Origin: Paraphaeosphaeria minitans
Taxonomy: Eukaryota > Ascomycota > Dothideomycetes > Pleosporales > Didymosphaeriaceae
NCBI GenBank assembly: GCA_015832175.1
Contig: WJXW01000007.1
Coordinates: forward strand, 2,108,001 to 2,172,000
Direction: 5' to 3'
Length of the DNA stretch: 64,000 nt
In this document: one piece after another, positions 46,822 to 57,705 of the stretch
Numbering within the stretch: position 1 is the stretch's first letter
Layout of the letters: each line of letters opens with the position of its first letter
The notes under the pieces: generated by a model
The model's input: the letters and a program-made list of their open reading frames with translations, nothing else
Told to the model about the DNA's origin: nothing
The model's database searches: none
Translations under genes and position numbers: made by a program

Positions 46822-48696
46822 GGCGGGCAGTCACGGTGGTTGCTGGCGCGACAACAGACTCGACGACGATATGCGGTGCGGAAGAGTGTGCGAGATTGCG
46901 CGTGCGGACGTCGACGCAGGACAGCACAGCGCCCAAGATGGAAGCCGGCAGGCTGGCCTGTGTGCTTGGGCCCGCGTGGGGAGGATCCTTGAGGAAATGA
47001 GCTGCTGCGCTTCGCCAGGGCCGTGCGCGGTGATGCGCAATCGTCGTAGCAGTAAAAGGTAGGGCTGCAGGTGCTCGGTGGAGTCGTTCTTGGTACGTCG
47101 TTGGTGTAGGTCGTAGCGATGCGTCTTCCAAGTTCGCAGGAGGCGGCAGAACCGAGAATCGAGAATCGAGAATCGAGAATCGAGACCAAGTGTGTACGTT
47201 GACGATTATGCGTGTGCCACCCTGTGCGCAGCTGCAGATGCGACCTCTCCACCGCCCGGCGTGGCTGATACACCAGCAATCGGACAAGGGCCCGGCGGCG
47301 CAGCGAGCGGACAGGGTGAATTTGTCTTTGTCGTGGCGGGTTCCGAGGCTGCGTAACGACGCCGGCCAGACAATGGAAGGCGGAAAGCCCCCCCCAAGGA
47401 ATGAAAGCTTGCAAACGCCCGCCGGTGGAGCCTCGACGAGATCCGCGCCTCCACTCGACACCTTGTCGGAGCCACCAAGCGGATCCCAAGTCCGCTGTCA
47501 GTGTCAGGCGCTGGAGTCTGCAGCTTTCACCCGTGTGAAGTATGCCCTGCGCGCCAGTAACCGCACCTAGTTGGCACCATAGGTAGATACAGTGCCCAGT
47601 CTCCAACCTGTCTCATTCAATGCACAGCCTTCCTCACGCGTTACCGAGCCTCACCCACAACCCACCACCGTGTCTCTCGCCCACTCCCCGCCACTTCCAA
47701 GTCCGTGGTCTGGCGCTTCCTACCAGCATCTACCTCGCTCGCTCTCTCCGACACAAGCTCCAAAGTTGGCTTACACGCGACTTGTCCGCTAGCTCAGCGC
47801 CTTACGAGTAGCTACGCGCTGGTTGTGCACTTGCAACACTTGTGAACCGGTGCTTTCATTGACCATCTAGATATGCTCTCTGCGCGCGCCTCCCTGCTTC
47901 TACCACACACTCGCCCAACGCCACTCGACAAGCCATCTCAACCACCCTATTGGCCCTGCTGGCGCCTCAAACGAAAACCACAAAGAGCATCCTCCTCGTA
48001 GACTCATCACCTGGCGCATTCACGAACATGGTCTGCCGCCCCGTCGTGATACTGCTTCCAGTGCATGTCACCATGGAGAAAGAGTCGTCGCTTCGTGCGA
48101 GTGCGCTGGGAGCCAATCGATTTGGTGCATGTTTACTTGCCTACTTGGGAAAACGTGCATAGTCATGCTGGCGTCCTATCCGCAATCCCACGTGTGAGTC
48201 GGACATTTCTTCAGCCGCTGATGCCTGCCACCATGACACATTAGACCCGTGGTGCCCGAGAGCCCAAACTGTCACCACACCCCTACTACTCATCCCACCA
48301 ACTTGGATCCATTCCTTTTTCGCAACCAGACTTTCTCTTCAACAGCCCACCAGTGCAGACATGACGTACTAAAAAGGTCCAAGTAGATTCACTCGGCCGC
48401 CGAGTGTTCCGAAAAAGGAATATCCAAACGTCTCGCGTATGAGGTTGAACGTTCTAGAACGATCGCACAGTCTCGCATGGCGCGGCTTCCCCGCGTTCCG
48501 GTCGATTGTGAATAGCAGACGAAATAAGGGGCTACCGAGTGAATGCTGTTTAGGAAGCTTGCGTCGGGTTCTGGGCAACCAGAATGGTGACGTGGGAAAA
48601 GTGGCGCAGGGTATCGTGCAAAACATGGAAAAATGTACAAGAGGTTGAAATAGATGAGCTTCGAGATCATGTGTCGCATCGAGTTCGTGAGACAGC
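46822..48696. other. BEM1 upstream region and Thp3-like 3' flank
   Basis: 1.9 kb between the BEM1 start and the end of the SAC3-domain gene, both minus strand. It holds CGAGAAT heptads at about 47153-47185 and a C/T-rich stretch near 47590-47960. Overlapping frames in several phases at 46664-47606 lack domains. No gene is called. Confidence 0.5.
47153..47185 (+). repeat. (CGAGAAT)n heptad repeat
   Basis: Four to five perfect CGAGAAT heptads in the BEM1 upstream region. Confidence 0.9.
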
Positions 48697-50325
48697 TCAT
48701 TTTTGGCCTTTGATGTCTACCAAGGCGAATGCAGCCTGTCGAAGGCTTTCGAACACGGAGGCGGCCTCCTTCACTTTGACACGGAATTGCGGTTTGCCGT
48801 GCTCGTCGAGCTTCTTATCGATGGCTTGTGAAGCACCGTGCGATTCTAGAAATTCACGGCATTCACCATCGTCTCCGAATTGGAGTTCATCCGTGAGGAA
48901 ACGAAGCCCGACAGTCATGTATCTGCATCTCGTTAGCAGGGTTCCTGCACCTGCTACCCGTCTTACGTACGCTCTAGAGATATTAGCGAGAGCATGCAAG
49001 CGCTCACGCCCGATGAACATGTCCATCAGGTACATGCCCATTCTTGGTGCGATAGTATACAGTCTAAAGAACTTATGGTAGTTGCCGAGGGCCAACGATG
49101 AGCGTACGTCAAGTGCATGTTTGATCTCCGGTTTGATTTTGTCTGAAGGGGTTAATTCTGCCAACAAGTCGTTCATGTCGGTCTTGTTGCACGTATACAC
49201 AAAGTAGAGGACGCGGTAGGCGGTGAACTCGTCCGGGTTTCCAGCCAGATTTTGCGAATACAGGGCCTTCAGCTGTGTCTGGCACTGGTTATACTCACCC
49301 ATGTCCCCCTGCTCCAGTGCGATCCGGGCGTGACTCTCGTAAACCTTCACAGTGAAGTCATTCTTGATGTGCTGCACGGTGAGGTCCTGACGCAAGGATT
49401 TGAACTGGTTGCACATGTACCCGTAGTTCTTGTCGGCCTTCCATTTCTTTCTCAGCATGGCTAACGTCTTCTCGAGTACGTGTTGAGGTCGCACAGTCTC
49501 CGGCTTGGGGGGTGCGGTCAGACGAAAATAGCTTTTCTCGAGACTCATGTTGGTGCCAACGCACGGGGCATTGTCCATATCTGCATCGGAATCAGGCTTA
49601 GGGGAGTTCCATGGCGGTGTTGAAGAATTTCCGTTCTTGCCCAACTGGAAACGCTGCTTGCGCTTTTCCAGATCAGCCTGATCGAACTTACTAGTGGCAT
49701 CCCCAGACACAGCATTCTTCTTGTGGCGCTTCTCATTGCGGCCATTTGCATACGTGATGCGAGATTCTAGGTTAGTTCGGCGCCAAGGCGGGACAGACGC
49801 GTCTGCCGATTCTGACAGATCCATTTTGTCTTGCGACTTGCGCTTCTTGGATTGGGGAGTGTCAAGGGTGGGATTAGCGGGGCCGTTAGGAGAAGAGAGG
49901 AGAGAGTTGCTTTGAGCTTGAGCCCACGCAGCGGCGCGCTCGTCCCGCAGCAACTCTTGTGGCAAGGGATAGGTAGACCAATCGATGCCCTCGAGCTGGC
50001 TCCGCTCGGCGAAGTAGCTGAGGACGACCCTGAGTTTGTTCGTGGTATCTTCCTTAGAGATGCCGGCGATGGTGTTCTCAGGCTCGAAAGCACGTCCCAC
50101 GTAGTTGCGCACCTCAGGCGTCCACTCCACCTTCTTCGGCTGTTCGGACGGTGCGGTGGGTGGCTGTAACGAGGCGTCAAAAGGCGAGTCGCGCATGGGA
50201 GTGTCGCTGTGACCTACATGGGCGGGCGGAGGTCGTGCCAGCGTCGTGCGCGCAACGACAGGATTGTAGGCGGGTGGCTGTAGCGGGTTCGACCACGCCA
50301 CGGTGGAGGTGGTTGGCAGCGCCAT
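48697..50325 (-). CDS. THP3: SAC3/GANP-domain protein, Thp3-like
   Basis: Two exons on the minus strand: 48971-50325 and 48697-48922 (526 aa). The intron (48923-48970, 48 nt, GTACGT..ATGCAG) has a length divisible by three and no stop, so the unspliced frame stays open; removing it gives ISRAYMTVGLRF, the better match to the family. The start is placed at the Met before ALPTTSTVAW; an upstream in-frame Met at 50496 would add 57 residues of poor complexity. Residues 1-220 are disordered and basic (SKKRKSQDK, NEKRHKKN). Residues about 270-520 form the SAC3/GANP domain (VYESHARIALEQGDMGEYNQ, then RVLYFVYT, then HKFFRLYTIAPRMGMYLMD). Yeast Thp3 works with Csn12 in transcription elongation and splicing of nuclear RNA. 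The gene is divergent from VPS36. Confidence 0.85.
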   Translation of the reverse strand: MALPTTSTVAWSNPLQPPAYNPVVARTTLARPPPAHVGHSDTPMRDSPFDASLQPPTAPSEQPKKVEWTPEVRNYVGRAFEPENTIAGISKEDTTNKLRVVLSYFAERSQLEGIDWSTYPLPQELLRDERAAAWAQAQSNSLLSSPNGPANPTLDTPQSKKRKSQDKMDLSESADASVPPWRRTNLESRITYANGRNEKRHKKNAVSGDATSKFDQADLEKRKQRFQLGKNGNSSTPPWNSPKPDSDADMDNAPCVGTNMSLEKSYFRLTAPPKPETVRPQHVLEKTLAMLRKKWKADKNYGYMCNQFKSLRQDLTVQHIKNDFTVKVYESHARIALEQGDMGEYNQCQTQLKALYSQNLAGNPDEFTAYRVLYFVYTCNKTDMNDLLAELTPSDKIKPEIKHALDVRSSLALGNYHKFFRLYTIAPRMGMYLMDMFIGRERLHALANISRAYVRRVAGAGTLLTRCRYMTVGLRFLTDELQFGDDGECREFLESHGASQAIDKKLDEHGKPQFRVKVKEAASVFESLRQAAFALVDIKGQK

Positions 50326-50634
50326 TTCGGTGCTGGCCAAGCGGATAGCAGAAAGTGAAGGGAATACCGAGGGTGGGTCAAATGGGTAGCTCGTGGGTGA
50401 GGGTGAGGGTGAAGGTTGTATACAGCGGGCGACGGTGGTGAGTGAAGGGCGGAGATGTGCGGTGAGGCGCGTTGTGCGGGATCCAGTCAACGCCAAGAGC
50501 GCCGTTGCCCGATCGAGTCACGCCAATGACGAGGAGGGGTTGGTGAAGCAGATGGACGTCGCATGCCGCGCTTCGTGCCTACAGGCTCCACGTGCGCGTA
50601 GCTCCAGGCCACACTCTCCCAATGCATAGACTGA
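50326..50634. promoter_or_regulatory. divergent promoter of the Thp3-like gene and VPS36
   Basis: 309 bp separate the start codons of the two oppositely transcribed genes, so it must contain both promoters. If the upstream Met of the Thp3-like gene (50496) were used, only 138 bp would remain. No specific element is assigned. Confidence 0.5.
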
Positions 50635-52538
50635 ATGTTTCTGCATCAGCTCGACCTTACGACGGCATTGCGCCCATCTTTGCTGCCGGAAGAGACTCTC
50701 TTGTTCGTCCAAGATGCGGTTGGCCTGTATGAGGGGTATGTGATTACCCGCGTTCCTGCTGCTTTCGCGACATTACATTAACCCCATTGGCACAGCAAAT
50801 ACAAGATCCCTCAATACCAGAACGGACAGGCGTACTTGACTTCACATAGGGCGTGCTATGTGGATCACAGCGAGCCTCGACAGAACTCAGTATCCATCTT
50901 CTTGAAAGATGTAGAGCGACACGAATTCTACGTAAGCTTTGTATGTTTAAGTAGATGTTTGCGCGCATAGCTCACTAGGTTTAGGCCGGCTTCCTCAAGT
51001 CGTCTCCTAAGATCACGCTCTATCCCAAGCCTTCCAAGCAGCTTTCCAAAGGCGCTTCGAATGCAGCGAGCAATGCAAGCATCACACCCGAGAGGCGTGG
51101 AAGCCCTGCACCAGCCGCACCATCTGTCAACGCAACGTGGGTCTGCCCCATATGCTCCTTCTCCAATCCGGTCCCGTCGAATTTCGATCCAGCGACTGCG
51201 AATGCCCGAACACCACTACCACCATGTCTTGCATGTGGCATCAAGCCTCCGCTTGTGCATGTAGTCAAGGCTGCTATATCCGCCATGTCAAACCGACAAG
51301 CACCAGCACCACCTCCTGGTTACAACGATGGATTCTCAAATGCTCCCGTCCCCGGCAGCGGCAGTCTGAGTTCATTGGGGTCCGGCACGATTCCTTGCCC
51401 ACGCTGCACTTTTCAGAACCACCCCTCATTGTCAACCTGTGAGATGTGTGGAGGTCCACTTGGCAGTGCAGTAGACAAAAGGTTGGATATAGCCCAATCG
51501 ATAGGACGGGCAGAGTCTCCAGGTCCTTCTCTCAGCAGCCCTCTAAAAGACGAGACAATTCAATCCATCAAGTTCTCATTTCGTGGCGGTGGCGACAAAA
51601 TCTTCTACGAACGCTTGAAGAATGCACTAGTACAGCGAAAATGGCTCCTCCAAAGTGCCCCGCCAATTCCAAAACCACGCCCCGCATCTGGCTCATTCGA
51701 AGACGCTTACTCGGGCAATCCAGATACACCAGCGGCCGATCCAGTACGCAGCAAGGTCGTCGGAATAGCGGGTCTTGAACGGAGAGGACTTGAACAGAAG
51801 ATGAACAACGAAGCTATGATTGGAGGTGCTTTTGAGGATCTTGAGGCTTTGATGACCTCTGCTAAAGAAATCATTGCGCTTGCGGAACAGTTCTCCTCCC
51901 AAGCAAATCTGGGAACCAACGGGGGCTCTGACGCGAATGACCTGGCATCTGCTTCTGCCCTGGGTCTGGTGACTACGAAGGATATGCTCGGTACCGGGTC
52001 TGGATCAGAGTCTCTCTACGTTTCGGAACTGTCGAGAAATCTGGCTGAATGGCTGACCGACGATACGCGTGGTATTTTGCGGAGAGAAGGCGGCATCGTG
52101 ACATTGGTTGATCTGTGGGCTGTCTTCAACCGCGCTAGAGGCGGCGTAGAGTTGGTCAGTCCAGCAGACTTTGAAAAGGCAGCGAGGATGTGGGACAAGC
52201 TCAAGTTACCTGTCCGGCTTCGACAGTTCAAAAGTGGCCTTCTTGTGGTGCAAGGTCGCGATCGAACGGACGAGAAGACCATTACAAGTCTCCTCGCATG
52301 GCTCAAAGAGTCGCACAACGATCAAACAACAGATCTCTCGTGGGATATAAAGGCCTTTGGCAGAGGGGTCACGGCGCAGGAAACTGCGGAGCAGTTCGGC
52401 TGGAGTGTGGGTGTGGCCACTGAAGAGCTTGAAATGGCTGAAGAAGCAGGCGCCCTGTGTCGCGAGCAGGGCCTTGAAGGGATAAGATTCTGGGAGAATT
52501 GGCTGGTCAAATCGCCCTTTCACTCGGTGGAAATATAA
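50635..52538 (+). CDS. VPS36: ESCRT-II subunit Vps36
   Basis: Three exons: 50635-50735, 50796-50931, 50985-52538 (596 aa), all in phase. The N-terminus (MFLHQLDLTTALRPSLLPEE, LLFVQDAVGLYEGKYKIPQY) and SHRACYVDH start the GLUE/PH-type domain. It is split by two Npl4-type zinc fingers: WVCPICS with PPCLACG, and IPCPRCTFQNHPSLSTCEMC. The C-terminal half is the EAP30 winged-helix module (REGGIVTLVDLWAVFNRARG, GLEGIRFWENW). Vps36 recognises ubiquitinated cargo and phosphoinositides on endosomes and starts ESCRT-II assembly for multivesicular-body sorting. Two NZF fingers, as in yeast, contrast with animal GLUE domains that lack them. Confidence 0.94.
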
Positions 52539-52813
52539 GACCTTATCATTGTCAAATCTATTGATAGCTGCTCTTCACTATGAGAAGCCCAGAGACATAT
52601 AGACACCGCAAAGACTTTCCCCGCTAAGATATACTTGGCGTGTACATACCAAAGCCGCAACCTCAAGACGAAGCTCACATTCTTAACTCGCAAGTTCCCC
52701 TCTTTACCTATGCCCCCGCATACTCATAGTCATGACGACATCAATACTCCCTCGCACAATCAACAAACGAACACCTCCTTGCCTACACACGCTCAACTTC
52801 CTCACCCACCACC

Positions 52814-53699
52814 ATGCCCGGCCCCCCTACCGCAGTAATCCGCTCCATAACACCCCCCCGACCACCTTCACCATCCCCTTCAACCGCATCGCCCTTCTCG
52901 GCTACAGGTCCTTCGTCGCAGTCGGCAACCGCGCCACCACCATCCTACTCTCTTCAGGCCAAATTCTCCTCCTCAACCCTATCCCGGTCTCCCCGCCCGT
53001 TCGCGAAAGACTCGATGCCCTCGGCGGCGTGCACTTCATCGCAGCGGATTTCGGGCACCATCTCTCCGTCGCCGAGTACGTCGCTGCGTGGCCCGGCGCA
53101 AAGACGATTGGCGTGCGCGGGCTGGAGAGGAAGCGGAGCGATGTGAGGTGGGATTGGATCTACGGTGGAGAAGAGGAGCTGGGGGAACGACCTGAGGAGG
53201 TGTTTAGGTGGGAAGGGGAGGTAGGGAGTGTCTTGTTTGAGGGGTTTATTACGAGGGCGGTGGCGTGGTTGTACAGGCCGAGCGGGACGTTGGTGGTGAG
53301 TGATTTGGTGATGAATTTGCCGGCGAGAGAGGTATGTGTTGTGCTCGTTAAGTGCTGAGTTGGGATTTTAGGGGCACCGAGTTGCCCCAAGAGGGGCAAT
53401 GCGACGTACCTAGTCTTGTGGTAAATGATACTGTGTGCTGACGGGTAGTGAAGCAATATACGTCTTCATCGGCAGAGCAAGGGCCTCTTTCGAGGGAGTT
53501 CGCCACAAGGGCGCACCCGGGGTCTATTTGGTTCAAGAGACTCATCTATTGGATTGCAACCGTAGATTATGCGCTGATGAGGCGGGACGTGAAGAGGGTG
53601 GCGCAGTGGGATTTCCAGAGGATCATTCCGTGTCACGGGGAGGTAATTACGGAAACGGGCAAGGAAGCTTGGGTTGAAACACATCGATGGTTCTTGTAA
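52814..53699 (+). CDS. DUF4336 (metallo-beta-lactamase-like) protein, apparent frame break
   Basis: ATG at 52814 (context CCACCATGC) opens MPGPPTAVIRSITP, which fits the N-terminus of DUF4336 proteins. The conserved continuation TTFTIPFNRIALLGYRSFVA is in another frame that begins across a run of seven C residues at 52853-52859; one more C would join them. The body then reads RATTILLSSGQILLLNPIPV and AADFGHHLSVAEYV to a donor at 53332 (GTATGTG). Exon 2 starts near 53454 after TGAAG and gives QYTSSSAEQGPLSREF, LIYWIATVDYALMRRDVKR, IIPCHGEVI and ends TAA at 53699. The family is a degenerate metallo-hydrolase fold of unknown role. The break may be a sequencing slip, a real mutation, or evidence that an upstream start in the second frame (52732) is used. 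Confidence 0.7.
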
Positions 53700-54009
53700 G
53701 GAATTGTGGCGCCAGGTTTATTCAGGAGAGTCGTGCATAGACCGTTCATGAATGTCGTGCGCTGGTTCTTCTTGACTTAGATGCGTAATGCAATTTTACT
53801 TAAGAGTTGAATGTGCAACTGCACGAAGCCAAAGGATGTGATGTTCTCCTATGTAATGCATCGCTCGTCATACATAGCAGACGAACTTAGTACATACACC
53901 TGTGGTAGGCAGACAACCCTTCACCCTAGGTGCTGGATAATACCCGTGCGTGATCTAGACGTAGATTTACACTAGAAGTGTTCAACCAAGAAGCGCCGCT
54001 TGATAGACA
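53700..54009. other. convergent 3' spacer
   Basis: 0.31 kb between the ends of the DUF4336 gene (plus) and ERG6 (minus). Nothing else is recognised. Confidence 0.55.
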
Positions 54010-55229
54010 TCAAGCATCCGGCTTCCGGCCCACCATCAGGAACATAGGCGTAAAAATGCCTCTCTTCCCACCATCGATCAAAGCATCCGCAGCAGTGATG
54101 AATTCCTCGGTCATCTTCAGCGTCCCCTTCGGCGCAACCCTCACCGTCTCCAAGATCCTTACGATGATTTTCACGCCCACCCTACCCCACGGTGTGTTCC
54201 GGATGACCAACAGCCAGTCCTTGAAGCCTTGTGCATGCTTGACGTCCCCGGATATTGGATACCACCATGGAATCTGGTCTTGCTTCTCTCCAAGATCCTC
54301 GGTTACGAGCAGCTCGAACCCGGCCTTTTCCATAGCTGCACAAGCTACTGATTTGGTCTGGAGCGAAGGAATTCCGTTACCACGCTCGATGCCGGATCGG
54401 GTTGCTTCATGTGCAGGGTCACCAGAGATGAACTTATCGGTGAGGACCCATTCAAAGACTCCAAACACCGAGCCGGGTCGCAGCACTCGATAAACTTGTG
54501 CGTATACGTCTTGTAGAGAGGGCGCATGAACGGTCGCCTCCAAAGCGAAGGCTGCGTCGAATTCAGCATCCGAGAACGGAATGTCCTTGAAAGTAACGCG
54601 TTAGTACGTAGTAATGGGAATGACGTAGGTAATGGAGGCCAAGAAACCACTTTGTGGGGTATGCGTGGTTGAAACTCACCATGAAATCGCCTTTGACAAA
54701 CTCTACCACCTTCTCCATGCCTTCAGCCTCGGCCATATCAGTGGCTTTTCGAACTTGGTAACCATTGTTGTTCAGGCCGACGACTTGGCAGCCCGCGAAG
54801 GCGGCGAGCTCTTTGGCAGGACCTCCGACACCGCAGCCTACGTCAAGTACACGCATTCCGGGGCGGAGACTCATCATGTGTGCGAGGTAATGCTCGTGCC
54901 TTGCAGTCGCTTTCTCTTTGTTTTCGGGACCTCGCGGATATCGAGCCATGTGGAATGACGGGCCCCAAGATTCAAGATAGAGGTCTGTCGCCGCATCATA
55001 GTAGCTGTGGTGCCCCGATTAGTTGCGCCCTTTGAGCTGCATCAAGCACTCACTCGTTGACCAATTCCTCGTATTTCTGCTTTCGGGTGTTCCGAGCGTC
55101 CTCGTCATCCGGCAAGGCCTCCCCATTCTGCTCCCAGTGTCGCGAATAGCCTTCTGGGCTCTTGTTGCCGACCTTGGTCCTGGCGACTGCCGTGCTCGAG
55201 AATGCGGCAGACTGTGTGGTTTGCGCCAT
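54010..55229 (-). CDS. ERG6: sterol 24-C-methyltransferase
   Basis: Three exons on the minus strand: 55054-55229, 54680-55004, 54010-54585 (358 aa), in phase. SAM-binding motif I is LDVGCGVGGPAKELAAF. The sterol-binding signature YYDAATDLYLESWGPSFHMA precedes it, and VKGDFMDIPFSDAEFDAAFA plus EATVHAPSLQDVY follow. The C-terminal sterol methyltransferase domain is present (LMVGRKPDA end). It methylates C24 of the sterol side chain in ergosterol synthesis, at ER or lipid droplets. It is slightly shorter than yeast Erg6 but has all motifs. The second intron is 94 nt. Confidence 0.95.
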
Positions 55230-55636
55230 TGCAATTGTTGTAGCGACGCAGGTGCGATTGCACAAAGAGGAATGAGTGGAGGAGGTGCAGAGAGTGCTAG
55301 AGCAGCTGATGAAGCTGGACTACATTCATCGCACTAGTATCGTTGGGGAATTGAAGTGGAACGAGGCGCAGGCGGCGCGGGGCGAAAACGAGAGCAGGGG
55401 GTTCAAAGTCAAGGTTACACGGAAGGCACGGGCGTTTGCACATGGACGGGGTTCCTGCTGACTTCGATATTCTCCCAAATGAAGGCATGTGGCACAGCGT
55501 CGCAAGTTTTGTCTATCACACTGCATATCAAGCCTTACTGACCCTGAAATGGTCACATATTCCACCTGTACAGCCTGCTATCTTTGGAACACATCTCTCA
55601 GCCCCTGATCGGTCTCACGTCGTCGTGTGTCCCAGT
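55230..55636. other. spacer between ERG6 and the rhodopsin-domain gene
   Basis: 0.41 kb with the ERG6 promoter; the next gene to the right also reads on the minus strand and ends here. A 148-codon plus frame across 55436-55882 overlaps that gene antisense and is not called. Confidence 0.5.
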
Positions 55637-57049
55637 TTACAGCCTTTCGAACCCTACATCGTTGCCTGTTCCAGTCTGCTGCCTTTCGAACCCCACGTCG
55701 CTCGGTCTCACCGTGCTCGTAAGCGTCCAGCCGTCATTCTCCACATCGTCGACGGAACTCAAGGCCTCGGACCTGGACTTTGCGTTCTGCGAGCGACCCC
55801 CAAAACTATTGATGAAGGTCAAGACTCCGCTGAGCTTCGGTCCCTCCAACTTTGCCCTCGGCAAATAACTTCTGTTGCCTGAGATGGAAGCTTGGAGGTC
55901 GGCATCCTCGTTGGCCTTCGCTCTCATCTGATGAATGCGGCCTCGGAGATTGTCGGGTCGCCGACCCAGTCCTCCATTGCCATCCACATCGTGAAGCCTG
56001 TGTTGCTCCTCCTGTTCTCGGCGTCTGGTCTCCACGAAAACGCTTCGGAAGGCGGCAATGCACGCCATGAGCACGGCAATACATGCCTCAAGATATAGAA
56101 TCAGGTATTCCGACGTGTAATCGTCGTGGCCTTTGAAGCGACTCAGAGCCATGCGAGTTATGCCCGTGGCTATCATAACGACCGAGAGGCAAAGGAACAT
56201 GGCAATGGCGAATTTTTGTTTTAGTCTGAGTCTAACGTTCCGGAGAATCCAAATAGGTATGCTAACAACTACTCGCATGTCAGAAGTAGGCCTTCTTGTT
56301 CATCACTGCCGCATACTTATCAGGTCGGTGGCAATGTCAAGAACGGTGACCATTATCGACAGCGCTATCGTCTTTACGTATGGCGTATCCGGGGAACAGT
56401 GTAGGACTATGGTAGTATCAGTCTACTGCATCGATACAAAGAGATATCAACATACTCAATTCGTTGCCAACATACGGACAAATAATCCAGGCTATCGTCC
56501 ACGAGAGACACCATGTTACAATGGACAGCGCTACCGCGAACCAGTAGAATACCGTTACACGAATGGACACATTGGCGATAAGAGACTTCAGTGCTGTCAG
56601 AAAGCATAGCTTGACTGAGCAGATTGCCGTCCAGATGGCAGCCAAGAGTGAATAGTTGATTGCCTGTGCGTGCCCGATGGCTTGGAGGTCCTGTAAAGTA
56701 GGGATCACGGCCCTCTCATACTTTAACGCGTTGAGAACATATATCAGGTGACAAAACCGATAGATGACTGCCGTTGCGGAGATCAGAGCGGCATATCCAA
56801 ACAGAAGGATATAGTCATCCAGAAACAATCTCCGGCGGATGATCAGACGGACACCTATACGACCGAGCAATGCGATTGTTGCAAGAGCGAAGAAAAATCC
56901 AATAATTGTCTGTCATTGATGCATCAGCTGGAAGTAGCACGTATCCTGGATTTGGCACATACTTGGAAGATCTCACGACTCACTCGCCCAGCGTGGTCGA
57001 TTTTGTATATCGTAGCATCATCATAAGAAGTAGGGAGTAAATTTTCCAT
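55637..57049 (-). CDS. integral membrane protein, fungal rhodopsin-like domain (PTH11-related)
   Basis: Four exons on the minus strand: 56963-57049, 56456-56909, 56317-56406, 55637-56268 (420 aa), all joined in phase through short GTATG-type introns. About seven hydrophobic helices follow an extracellular N-terminus: FFFALATIALLGRIGVRLII, DDYILLFGYAALISATAVIY, NYSLLAAIWTAICSVKLCFL, VFYWFAVALSIVTWCLSWTI, a loop with Cys (ILHCSPDTPYVK), IALSIMVTVLDIATDLIIVSI, FAIAMFLCLSVVMIATGITR and LILYLEACIAVLMACIAAFR. This is the fungal rhodopsin-domain (DUF) family related to PTH11-like receptors; ligands are unknown. The cytosolic tail is Arg/Ser-rich and ends with two copies of a VGFER motif. Confidence 0.85.
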
Positions 57050-57705
57050 TCTGCATGAGATGACTACCTAGGTGGAGAGGACGAGATTACAGTTACTGGC
57101 AATGCATGGGTCACTTAGCTGGATTATGTTTCTATCACGCTTGAGCCCCAAGGGTCTTTACTCGACGCAAAGTGTTGAAGACACATGCAGCACTGCCCCC
57201 CTTTGGCAGGGTTATGCTGTGGTACACGTTGCGGCCCCCAAATACTTCGGGGTGTTTGTTGTGAGATTAGCGGGCCGTCGCGAGCTGACAGGAAGACTTG
57301 CCTACCAGGACACCCAGGCAGCCATCGACGGCTCTGGCCAATAGCGCTATATATGGCAACGAATCAAATTTCGGGTTCGCTATCTCTGCACAACTTCTCC
57401 CAAAGTTCCTGGGATCGAATGATGGTGGACTTGCTCCAGCACTCGCCTTCTTCGCCTTCTCAGCTGCCTTCATATCTAAGCAAGTACCGAGAGCGTTCCG
57501 ACTCACACACATAACCGAGATGCGCTGATGTAACATTTCTTGCACCAAGCTTGGATGTTTTCCTAGAAATCGAGGTGTTGTGTGTACACTTTACGCTTTA
57601 CTTTCACGCCCATGATTTTCGACCTAGACTGGTACCATATGTATATTGCTGTGAAACCGCCATATTTAAATAAGCCACACTGGAAATCCTCGAGGAATAG
57701 AGCAA
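57050..57705. other. spacer between rhodopsin-domain and P450 genes
   Basis: 0.66 kb containing the promoter of the rhodopsin-domain gene and the P450 3' end. Short frames only. Confidence 0.5.

Noticed and set aside
46664..47606. Frames of over 260 codons upstream of BEM1 (minus strand)
   Set aside because: Two overlapping frames of unrelated composition run through the BEM1 promoter and heptad arrays; neither has a domain and both conflict with the BEM1 exon structure.
54586..54679. ERG6 intron 2 segment CCCACAAAGTGGTTTC as another element copy
   Set aside because: Similarity is limited to about a dozen bases at one end and lacks the GGTAC core and an opposite repeat.
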